Assembly (NCBI GenBank): GCA_959347315.1
Contig: OY365810.1
Span: forward strand, 21,791,835-21,855,834
Source: Bimastos eiseni
Lineage: Eukaryota; Annelida; Clitellata; Crassiclitellata; Lumbricidae
DNA length: 64,000 nt
Direction of reading: 5' to 3'
Shown: positions 23,417 to 31,816 of the stretch, piece by piece
Layout: every line of letters begins with the position of its first letter
Position numbering within the stretch: the stretch's first letter is position 1
Translations under genes and position numbers: made by a program
Notes under the pieces: generated by a model
What the model saw: the letters and a program-made list of their open reading frames with translations, nothing else
What the model was told of the DNA's origin: nothing
Database searches by the model: none

Positions 23417-24792
23417 TAGGGTGTCCAATAAGTTCGTGAACAATTTTGCTTGCAGAAAGCAGAAAATTTTTGCAACAAACATTAATAATTTTTTTGTCAT
23501 TTGAAAGAGCTTTATGTCCTGAAACCAAAAAGTGTAAAAAGTGCTAGTTTTTTTTTGCAACGAGGAAATGACGTCATCAATATATGCTGAAAGGCTATTT
23601 TTAGCGAATTTTATGCAGTTCGCGATCGTTTTTCGTAAACAAACTCAGAAATGTCGAAAATAGCAGACGTTCAGTTACGCTCGAAAGCTGCTATTCTTGC
23701 TAAAGAAGGATATTCATATTCCGTTATAGGCGATAAATTAGGACGATCGAATGGTTGGGTAGCAAAATGGGTTGAAAAAAGCAAGCAAGGCGAGTTAGGC
23801 GATCATGCACGATGCGGTCGACCAAAGATTTTGACACAGGCTGCTATTAAAATAATCAAAAAGGCGAAATACAGACGAGAATTTGGATTGAGACAGATAG
23901 AAAAATCTCTCAAGGCAGGTGGACTGAAGGGCAACAAAGAAACAATCAGAAATTACATGAAATTGGAGTTGAAGTGGAGATGTTGGAAACGCAGAAAGGC
24001 GCCATTGCTAACAGACGCTCAGAGGAAAAAACGGTTGATATTCACGCGGCAGCATAGACATTGGAAATTCGAAGACTGGTCTGATGTTCTATTTAGTGAC
24101 GAATTGCCGTATCAAGTGTCCTATGTTCCAAACTCACGCAATGACACCGTTTGGGGTTCGCAAGAAGAAAATGTTCCTGTCGTCTCGCAGGTCAAGTTTA
24201 GTCCGACTGTTCTTGTGTGGGGAGGTATGACAGCCTCAGGATTAACGCGACTACATTTTGTACCTCAGCATACATCAATTAACTCAGAGTATTATATCAA
24301 TAACATTTTAAAGAAGGAATTAAAACCAGTTTACGCGAGACTGGACACTTCTGGAACGATCTCGAAACGTTGTCTCCTCACTGACAACGCCGTTAGCGTT
24401 TTCCAGCAGGATGGTGCTTGAGCACATACATCTGCTGTTTCGCGAGCATGGCTGAATGAAAATATTCCTAACTACATTGAAAACTGGCCTCCCAACTCTC
24501 CTGATCTCTCACTGATTGAAAATCTCTGGAGTATACTCTCAAGCAATGTCTACAAAGATCCTGAACCAAAGACTCCTGCTCAGCTAAAACGTCGTTTGCG
24601 AAAAGCATGGAATTCGATATCGGTTGAAACTTTGCACAACCTCATCGAATCTTTGCCCAGACGAATGAAAGCTGTTATATCCAGCAAAGGCAACACTATT
24701 GCCTATTAAATGGTACAATAATTATTGCCCTTTGTTGTGTATTTTTTTTTAACAAACTAGCAAAATCGTTTACGAACTTATTGGACACCGTG
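23417..24792 (+). mobile_element. Tc1/mariner element with TA target duplication
   Basis: Inverted ends of about 33 bp (left: gggtgtccaataagttcgtg; right: acgaacttattggacaccg, then tg) bound 1376 bp containing a single transposase frame. The insertion is in a 188-bp unit whose intact neighbours read cactataatgcc. Here the left flank ends ..acTA and the right flank begins TATAATG, exactly one duplicated TA. The clean target site and near-full-length frame indicate that it inserted after the foldback arms had formed. Confidence 0.92.
23651..24709 (+). pseudogene. Tc1-like transposase, DD35E, one in-frame TGA
   Basis: A DDE-type transposase that would cut and join element ends at TA sites. The frame is 353 codons, the usual length for Tc1 proteins. 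It starts MSKIADVQLRSKAAILAKEG at the first ATG after the left end. Residues 1-110 hold paired helix-turn-helix DNA-binding segments (CGRPKILT near 55-62 is the GRPR-like linker). Catalytic residues are D150 (LFSDE), D254 (FQQDG) and E290 (SPDLSLIENLW). Thirty-five residues separate the last two, not the 34 of classical Tc1. Codon 257 (24419-24421) is TGA; relatives usually have Pro or Arg there, and CGA to TGA would be one transition. After it the frame continues intact to TAA at 24707-24709. This is probably a recently inactivated copy. Confidence 0.9.
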
Positions 24793-25410
24793 TATAATGT
24801 GGATGCATTGGAATAGGGCCTAACTTTTACAGCTAAATTGATGGTCTCTACGGCATACAGGTCTAAGCCATTCACTCCACATACACAGCAATAATCCCTC
24901 TACTCAATACACCAAACCCCTTTTTTGTACAATACATAATGTGCCCTCTACCATGGATCAAACTTTGCTATTTAATGCACTATAATGCCTATGCATTGGA
25001 ATAGGGCCTAACTTTGACAGCTAAATCAATGGTCTCTGACAGCCTACAGGCCTAAGCCATTCACACCACATACACACCAATAACCCCTCTACTCAATACA
25101 CCAAACTCCTTTTTTGTACAATACATAATGTACCCTGTACCAAACTGTACCTATCTACCAAACTTTGCTATTTAATGCACTATAATGCCTATGCATTGGA
25201 ATGGGGCCAAACTTTGAGAGCTAAATTGATGGTCTCTGACGGCCTATAGGTCTAAGCCATTCACACCACATACACACCAATAACCCCTCTACTCAATACA
25301 ACAAACCGCTTTTTTGTACAATACAAAATGTACCCTGTACCATCAACCAAACTTTGCTATTTAATGCACTATAATCCCTATGCATTGGAATAGGGCCTAT
25401 CTTTGACAGA

Positions 25411-25609
25411 AGTTATGGAATCTTCTGACGAGGCTCAAGTGGGCTCGGAAGACGACGCTATAGAGCTCGGTCCTGTATACGAAGACGCCCGACGATGAAG
25501 AGCATGTCTTAGTCCCCAAGAAGTTCAGGGAAGAACACGAGGGGCTTGCCCATACAGGTTTGACAAGTGGTCACTTTTGTGTACATAGTATGAGCTGGCA
25601 GGTGAGGAC
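25411..25609 (+). other. Unique spacer of the foldback element, acidic ORF scrap
   Basis: This is the only non-repetitive part of the foldback element. One frame reads EVMESSDEAQVGSEDDAIEL, then GPVYEDARR and stop (TGA about 25496). A neighbouring frame carries on as PDDEEHVLVPKKFREEHEG. Together they look like an acidic N-terminal coding fragment broken by a one-base shift, such as the start of a transposase gene. This is inference; no catalytic motif is present. Confidence 0.4.
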
Positions 25610-26340
25610 ACTAGGCCCTATTCCAATGCATAGCAAGTGCAGTGTCTCTGATAGCAAAATTCGGTTGATGGTACAGGATACAATATGTATTGTACAAAAA
25701 AGCGGTTTGGTGTATTCAGTAGAGGGGTTATTGGTGTGTTTGTGGTGTGAATGGCTTATTCCTGTATGCCGTCAGTGGCCATTAATTTAGCTGTCAAATT
25801 TAGGCCCTATTCCAATGCATAGGCATCATAGGGCATTAAATATCAAAGTTTCATGAATGGTAGAGGGTACATTATGTATTGTAAAAAAAAGGGGTTTGGT
25901 GTATTGAGTAGAGAGCTTATTGCTGTGTATGTGGTGTGAATGGCTTAGGCCTGTATGTTGTCAGAGACCATCAATTTACCTGTCAAAGTTAGGCCCTAAT
26001 CCAATGCATAGGCATTATAGTGCATTAAATAGCAAAGTTTGGTTAATGGTACATGATACATTATGTATTGCACAAAAAAACGGTTAGGTGTATTGAGTAG
26101 AGAGGTTATTGGTGTGTATGTGGTGTGAATGGCTTAGGCCTGTAGGCGGTCAGAGACCATGGATTTAGCTGTCAAAGTTAGGCCCTATTCCAATGCATAG
26201 GCTTTATAGTGCATTAAATAGCAAAGTTTGATCCATGGTGGAGGCACATTATGTATTGTACAAAAAAGGGGTTTGGTTTCTTGAGTAGAGGGGTTATTGG
26301 TGTGTATGTGGTGTGAATGGCTTAGGCCTGTATGCCCTAT
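25610..26340 (-). repeat. Right arm: four ~188-bp units, inverted
   Basis: The marker atggctta(g/t)(g/t), the reverse complement of the left-arm marker, occurs at 25751, 25940, 26129 and 26317 (spacings 189, 189, 188). These units are inverted copies of those in the left arm, but there are half as many, so the hairpin formed by the arms would be asymmetric. Confidence 0.9.
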
Positions 26341-26455
26341 AAGACTGTTAATTTAGCTGTGGAAGTGATGCCATAACTTTTGAATAGCAAAGGCTATTGC
26401 CTGGGGATATCACTCCCCGGGCGAATGTGTCATCAAATGGGAAAGGGAATATGTG

Positions 26456-26547
26456 TTTCAACTTGACAGACATCTTGTAAATGGGGTGTGTAGCACTAAA
26501 CTTTCAACTTGACAGACATCTTGTAAATGGGGTGTGTAGCACTAAAC
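26456..26547. repeat. 46-bp tandem duplication at the foldback right end
   Basis: The terminal 18 bp of the right inverted repeat (tttcaacttgacagacat) plus 28 bp of flank, including the 9-bp target duplication, occur twice in a row. The terminus ends at 26473 and again at 26519. The second copy runs straight into the MITE at 26536. Confidence 0.85.
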
Positions 26548-26810
26548 ACCGAAAAGGCGGAAAAGATACCGAAAAGACATCGAAAAGGCCAAAAGATACC
26601 GAAAAGTCACCAAAAAGGACCAAAAGATACCGAAAAACACAAAGAAATTTCTCCTGCAACCCTGTATCAATAAACTACACCAACTCTAGCCCTAACCCTA
26701 ACCAACCTTCACGATGCTCACCCTGACCATAACCGACCCTCACTTACGTCCTTTTCTGGGCTTTTCTGTATCTTTTCGGTCATATCGTCCTGTTCGGTGT
26801 TTAGTGCTAC
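26536..26810. mobile_element. MITE with GTAGCACTAAACACCGA ends
   Basis: The left end gtagcactaaacaccgaaaa and right end ...ttcggtgtttagtgctac are inverted repeats of about 17 bp. Both sides carry subterminal gataccgaaaag-type words in opposite orientation. The centre holds a short ccctaaccctaacc run, too short to be telomeric. There is no coding capacity and no clear target duplication, because the left flank was rearranged by the 46-bp duplication. Confidence 0.6.
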
Positions 26811-27054
26811 CTGGGACTAATATGGAAGGGATATGAATCAGCAACGTGGCAGCCAATCAATGATCGTCTTTTCTGATGCACTGCATTCAATGTTTGTGAT
26901 CGGCTATGTAATGAGTAAACTGACATCTGGGTATTCGGAAGAGTAAATTAGAACATATAAAATCATCGAAAAGATCATCTAAAATGATGCTACTTCAGTC
27001 AAAAATCTTGTTTTGAACACGTGTTATTTTAACTTATTTATATTGCAAGGGAGT
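26811..27054. other. Unique spacer
   Basis: Short AT-rich stretch; nothing recognised. Confidence 0.4.
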
Positions 27055-29015
27055 AAAATGGGGCAACATGCATCTCATAAAGCCTCTGTTGCTCAATTGC
27101 CCGTTACATCACCTACCCGTGGTACCCCTGTTGGAAGCAAAGTGTGTGGTGGACGACCGAACCCTCGCCGGTATATGCGTGTCCCAGAGGAGAAGATGTT
27201 GAAGGACGGATGGTGGAAGTCATCAACGCAAGGAGATGGTGTCTCAATAAAAAACACCCAGGGGAAGACAATGGCAGACAACCCTTGTTAATCTGCCAAG
27301 AAAACCGTAATGATCAATATAGAACAATCGATAGTTGCAGATGGCGAGACCCCCAGGCCGGAGTGCAACTCAACGGTTACTGGGGAAGAGCGAGACGGTG
27401 AGTTGAGAGCCATCGGATCTAATGAAGCAACAGTACCAAAACCGAAAGGATGTCCTGTGGTGGATCGCATCAGAAGGCAAAGACTTAACCTGAGCTGTAA
27501 ACAGAGAATGAGGGTAGCCACTTGGAATGTGAGAAGTATGCAGAGTGATAAGATGAATATCATACAGGAAGAAATAAAGCGACTAGACATAGCAATAATA
27601 GCAATAATAATATGTGAGACAAGATGGAAGGGTCAAGGACACTTTAATTGGAACGGATACAGGATAATAATGTCAGGCCAACAACAGAGAGGAAGAAATG
27701 GGATTGCAATCATGTGTGATAAGAAAAGTACAAATGCAATAATGGGATACGACACTGTGAGCGTTAGAATATTGAGTAAGATTCCGGGGAGGAAAGGTAA
27801 ACACCACGATTGTACAGGTGTATGCTCCAACATCAACAGCACCAAAAGAGGAACATGAAAGTTTCTACACTGAGTTACAGAGTGTAATGGACAGAACTGC
27901 AAAAGGAGATGTATTAATGATCATAGGAGACTTTAATGCGAAAGTGGGAAAGCGCATGGGAGGAGAAGGGGACACGATGGGCAACTATGGCCTAGGGGAG
28001 CAAAATGATGCAGGTGAAAGACTGATAGAGTTCTGTGAAGGCAACAACATGAGAATTATGAACACATGATTCAAACAACCAAAAAGAAGACTATACACAT
28101 GGACGTCACCAGATGGGAAATACAGGAACCAGATTGACTACATATTGATAAATAAAAGATGGAAAAGCACAATCATAAATGTAAGAACGAAACCAGGAGC
28201 GGATTGTGGAACTGACCACGAGCTATTAATGGCAACATTACAAACAAAACTGAAGAAACTAAAAAAAGGAGAAAGAATATAGGATAGAAATAAAGAATAG
28301 GTTCAAAGTACTGGAGAGGGACGTGATGGAGGTGGATGAGGACACAAACAACCTGTGGGAGAAGATGAAGGGAACGATATTAGAAGTTGCAGAGAAACAC
28401 ATCCCGAAGAAGAAGAAATTCACAACAACACCATGGTTATCGTTGGAAGCTATTAGTATAGCAGGAGACAGGAAAGCTGCAAAAAGCACAGGAAACAAAG
28501 ATAAAGTAAGAAAAATGAACAGTGCCTTCCAAAAGCAAGCACGGAAAGATAAAGAAAAACATTTAAATGAAATGTGCAGGGAAATGGAGGAAGAAGGAAA
28601 GAAAGGGAGAACAAAAGAAATGTTCTCAAAAGTGAAGGCAATAACGATAAAATTTACACCTAGAATGGGCTCACTGAAGTCAGAAGATGGAAACGTAATT
28701 AGTGATGAAGAGGGAATGAAGAAAAGATGGAAGGACTACACGGAGGAGCTGTACAGTGAAGACAAGAGAGTAAAAATAGAACAAACAATATAACAGAACA
28801 CGAAAAGGAACCGGTGGTTATGGAAGCAGAGGTGGAATGGGCAATCAAACAACTGAAGGACAACAAAGCGCCAGGTCAGGATGGAATACCCATAGAATTG
28901 ATAAAAGCAGGAGATGACGCAATGATAAAGACAATAACAAAAATATGCAATAATATATGGAAAACCGGAGAGTGGCCAGAGGGATGGAAGAGATCAATAT
29001 TTATCCCTTTATCTA
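27055..29015 (+). pseudogene. Non-LTR retrotransposon: endonuclease and start of RT, 3'-truncated
   Basis: Successive frames, with small shifts, give a LINE polyprotein. An apurinic-type endonuclease comes first: ATWNVRSM near 27518, CETRWKGQGHF near 27610, VYAPTSTAPKEEH near 27820, IIGDFNAKVGKRM near 27920, RNQIDYILINKRWK near 28128 and CGTDHELLMA near 28205. The linker follows (28323-28793, LWEKMKGTILEVAEKHIPKK). The N-terminal RT motif is next (LKDNKAPGQDGIPIELIKAG near 28850) and then TGEWPEGWKRSIFIPL. The match stops at about 29012, before the catalytic RT residues. The frame is broken near 27800, 28070, 28280 and 28793, so it is dead. Loss of the 3' half is unusual, since LINE copies are normally 5'-truncated. 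Confidence 0.88.
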
Positions 29016-29145
29016 ATTCTCGATCATAGCGAGTTTAAATCTAATTTCTAACAAGTTTAACAATGGATGTAAGATAATAGATTAATAATAATGTTGCAAA
29101 TAATAATTATACTAATAATAATAATAATGATAATCAATATTCACC

Positions 29146-29375
29146 ATCCTCATTCTGACCTTCATACTTTGGCCTCATTCAGCTTCCTCTCATGGTCCAC
29201 TTCATTTGTCCAATAGACTATACCACTTGGTTCCTCAAACTGCTATGTTTGAGTCTTGATCCTTTGCCTTAATTGGTTCCTCTCTCTGGAACACACTTTC
29301 TCCTTCTGCTCACTCTAGAATTAAATCTGGCAATCTCTCATCCTCTTTTCTCAAAACCTGCTTCTACTCGTAGCG
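29146..29375 (+). pseudogene. LINE C-terminal tail fragment (CR1/L2-like)
   Basis: One frame reads IGSSLWNTLSPSAHSRIKSG followed by NLSSSFLKTCFYS. This is the 'WNSLP..(S)FK..LKT.LF' tail that ends many CR1/L2/Jockey reverse transcriptases. It is only the last few dozen residues of such a protein and is unrelated in frame to the LINE just upstream. Confidence 0.5.
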
Positions 29376-30033
29376 TCTTGCACACTAGTAGTGCTTCTGA
29401 TTGGTTCACCCTACTAGACGCACTTAAGTGCAATACAATACAAAATCGCATTTTTAGAAAGCATAGTGTTTCTGCAGTGGTTGATTCTACCAATGCATGC
29501 TGAGCAAAATGTTTTATTCTGAGGTAAGGATTCAGCCTTTGTATGCATATGATGAAGGAGTGGACAACTGGCATCTGAAATTGGTGAGCGAGCAACAGTG
29601 CAGAGCTCAAGCAACTGGTTGTGTGAATCACTGATGAGACTGTAAATATGAGGAGCTAAGGTAAGCTCATTGTCCAGAGGGCTCCAAGGTTCAGGACAGC
29701 AAAGGAAAAGATATAGAGGGGAGTTTATCAGTAGTGGCGGCTAGGTCCAGCTTCCTGATCTGCTGCCACATACCCAACCAGATAAATTGGTTTGTTGACC
29801 AACTGAGTTGCATGCTGTCCAATCCTCCAGGACACCCAGAGCCTGACTCATTTCCCAACAGCAGCAGAGGCATTAGAAGCCATGCAGTGTAATTTGGCTG
29901 AACATCATCATTCAGTGTACACTGTACAGGTGACACAGCAGAGCAGTGGCATTAAGGACATGAGCAATAAGTGTAAATGATGTACAGAAGGGGACCCAGC
30001 ACCGAGCCCTAAGGAGTGAGGAAGGCTATAGAT
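29376..30033. other. Intergenic DNA
   Basis: No exon or element recognised. The short open frames on the two strands are mutual shadows without motifs. Confidence 0.4.
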
Positions 30034-30836
30034 ACATTTGCCCCCCCTCCCCGGACATTTCCCCAGACATTTGCCCCCCAGGCAATTGCTGAGGCAATTG
30101 CCCCCCCCCCCCGTGTAGATCATAAGCTTCTCCGCCTTCTTCGTATACATGAACCCGCCGTAGCAGAGCGTCAACCCTCCATTGCTGTTCTCAATTAACT
30201 CATGTTCAAATCTCTGCTGAAAATGATACAGATTGCATGAAGATGAAATGGTTCGTAACATGAGGTGTGCATGTTAGAAGTCTTTGTTTTATAGGCACAC
30301 ATTTCTGAGATTTTCATCCGTAGGGGTCTTCACCCTCTCTCAGAGAGATGATTATCGCGTGTCACTGACTGCTAACCAACTGTAAGCATACTTACTAGCT
30401 GACCTTCGCCACTTATATTCTGAGATTATCGTCTTATTCACCCACTCTCACTCTTATTAACAGGAGATGGTTATCGTGTCTCACTGACGGTTTGCTAGCC
30501 AACTGTAGCTGCTTACTAGCTGACCTTCACCGCTTATTAAGGCGTGTCACGGACTGTATGCAGTATTTATGCATCCAGCAAGATAAATAAAGATTTAGAA
30601 CTGGACTCATTTTGTATCCTGTATGACACGATAATTAGTTGCTTGTTTTCATATATTTTACCCAGTGGCAGTTAAATATATAACGTGTCATCATTCGTTC
30701 ATACTTCACACTAGGGGGGCAATTGCCTGGGGGGGCAAATGTCCTGCTAAAAATCGGGGGGCAATTGTCCGGGGGCAATTGTCCGGGGACAAATATCTGG
30801 GGTGCAAATGTCCAGGGGTGGGGAGCAAATGTCCGT
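30034..30836. mobile_element. Element with reiterated GGACAATTGCCCCC inverted ends
   Basis: The left end (30034-30112) has several copies of a (g)acatttgcccccc / ggcaattgcccc word. The right end (30712-30836) has the same words in reverse orientation (gggggcaattgtcc, ggggcaaatgtcc), seven or so copies. The interior has two diverged copies, about 119 bp apart, of a block containing actagctgaccttc (30347 and 30466). It also has AATAAA near 30586 but no coding frame. A one-sided fragment of the same family lies at 39815-39872. Superfamily unknown; no target duplication could be fixed. Confidence 0.65.
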
Positions 30837-31774
30837 TCCCCATAAATGACAGGGACGTACATGGACCTGGAGGACCCATGGACCACACAGATGAAGTGAT
30901 CCCTAACTAATGCCAGCCAGCTGAGAAAGTTACCAGACAGGCTAAATGATATATTTGACAGTGTCAAATGACATCAAACAAGGCCAGTAGAATGGTCTGC
31001 GAATTATTTATAGCCCCATAAATGTAAGAAAGGAGGCGGCGTAATAGCAGAGTAATAGTGTCTCAGTGGAGTGACCTTTACAAAAGCCAGAATCGATTTC
31101 TGGAAACAACTTATTTGACTCTAAATAAACAGTGAGCTGGTAGGCAACAATCTTTTAGACGATTTTCAACATAAATGAAACATTTGAAAATTGACGGAAT
31201 CAGATGAGTCAAGTCCACCGCTTATGTTTTTCCATTTATTTGTTGTTCAACTGATTGACTGCTGCTAATTGCTAATTTTAAGTATTCCCATCTTGAGTAC
31301 CACAGCACTCCCAGATGCTGTGAGCCTGCTCTAATGCAGACCTGCCAAGAGGGAGGAACATGGGCTAAACGCTAATGCCTGGTGATTATAGGGGCCCACA
31401 GCCAGGTCTGAATAAACTTGTAACAATATTATAATCAGTTAAACAAAGTTTGTGATTTATGCCTTGCTGACTATAAAATGGATCCTTAATTGCATGTTTG
31501 GTTAAACTTCAACCATCTGAATATTAGCATACTTATCATTTTTGCAATAGAGCATGCTCATTTGCATATAAGAGGCTAGTGACTGCTCTGTCTAGGACCC
31601 TATTTCTGTGTACCTGGCGAGGACCTGTCTACGAAGCAGCTGTGTCATCCATATGAGTTGTTCACCACCTCATTACTCACCACTGCGACTTGGATAAAAC
31701 AACATAGAACTTTTCTATATTCTATTCTTTCTGTAAACTTGTAAACTTTTAAAAGCTCAATCTGCCACCTGCAG
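30837..31774. other. Spacer upstream of gene B exons
   Basis: No supported exon. Gene B must begin upstream of 31775 (that exon starts with two bases of a split codon), but I found no exon in matching phase here. Confidence 0.3.
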
Positions 31775-31816
31775 AGTTCAGTGATATCTTTGGAAAGCAA
31801 TCAGAATTTGGAAGAG
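31775..31816 (+). CDS. Gene B, candidate exon 1
   Basis: Acceptor ctgccacctgcag, donor GAAGAG|GTTAAG. In the frame that splices to the next exon it reads FSDIFGKQSEFGR and completes Gly across the junction. It is short, so it rests on phase agreement. Confidence 0.35.

Larger units (their letters stand above)
22510..25410 (+). repeat. Left arm: eight ~188-bp tandem units
   Basis: The marker word cctaagccat (or a one-base variant) occurs at 22541, 22729, 22917, 23106, 23296, 24862, 25051 and 25251. Removing the inserted Tc1 element restores the 188-189-bp spacing between the fifth and sixth. Units contain a polythymidine word (cccttttttgtacaat) and ataatgcctatgcattggaat. The last interval is about 200 bp owing to a short internal duplication. 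Confidence 0.9.
22394..26473. mobile_element. Foldback (Mutator-like?) transposon with tandem-repeat arms
   Basis: The termini are long inverted repeats starting ATGTCTGTCAAGTTGAAACAC. They are followed by a near-identical outer segment of about 110 bp (including ccccaggcaatagcctttgc). Arms of about 188-bp tandem units come next: eight on the left (22.5-25.4 kb, one split by a Tc1 element) and four on the right in reverse orientation (25.6-26.34 kb). A short unique spacer (25411-25609) lies between the arms. The flanks carry a perfect 9-bp direct duplication, cttgtaaat, at 22385-22393 and 26474-26482. Long inverted arms of tandem subrepeats with a 9-bp target duplication define foldback elements (as in Drosophila FB), and 9 bp is also the Mutator superfamily norm. 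No transposase is encoded, so it would depend on a source elsewhere. Confidence 0.85.

Noticed and set aside
26685..26702. Telomere-like ccctaaccctaacc
   Set aside because: Only two units, inside a MITE; not a telomeric tract.
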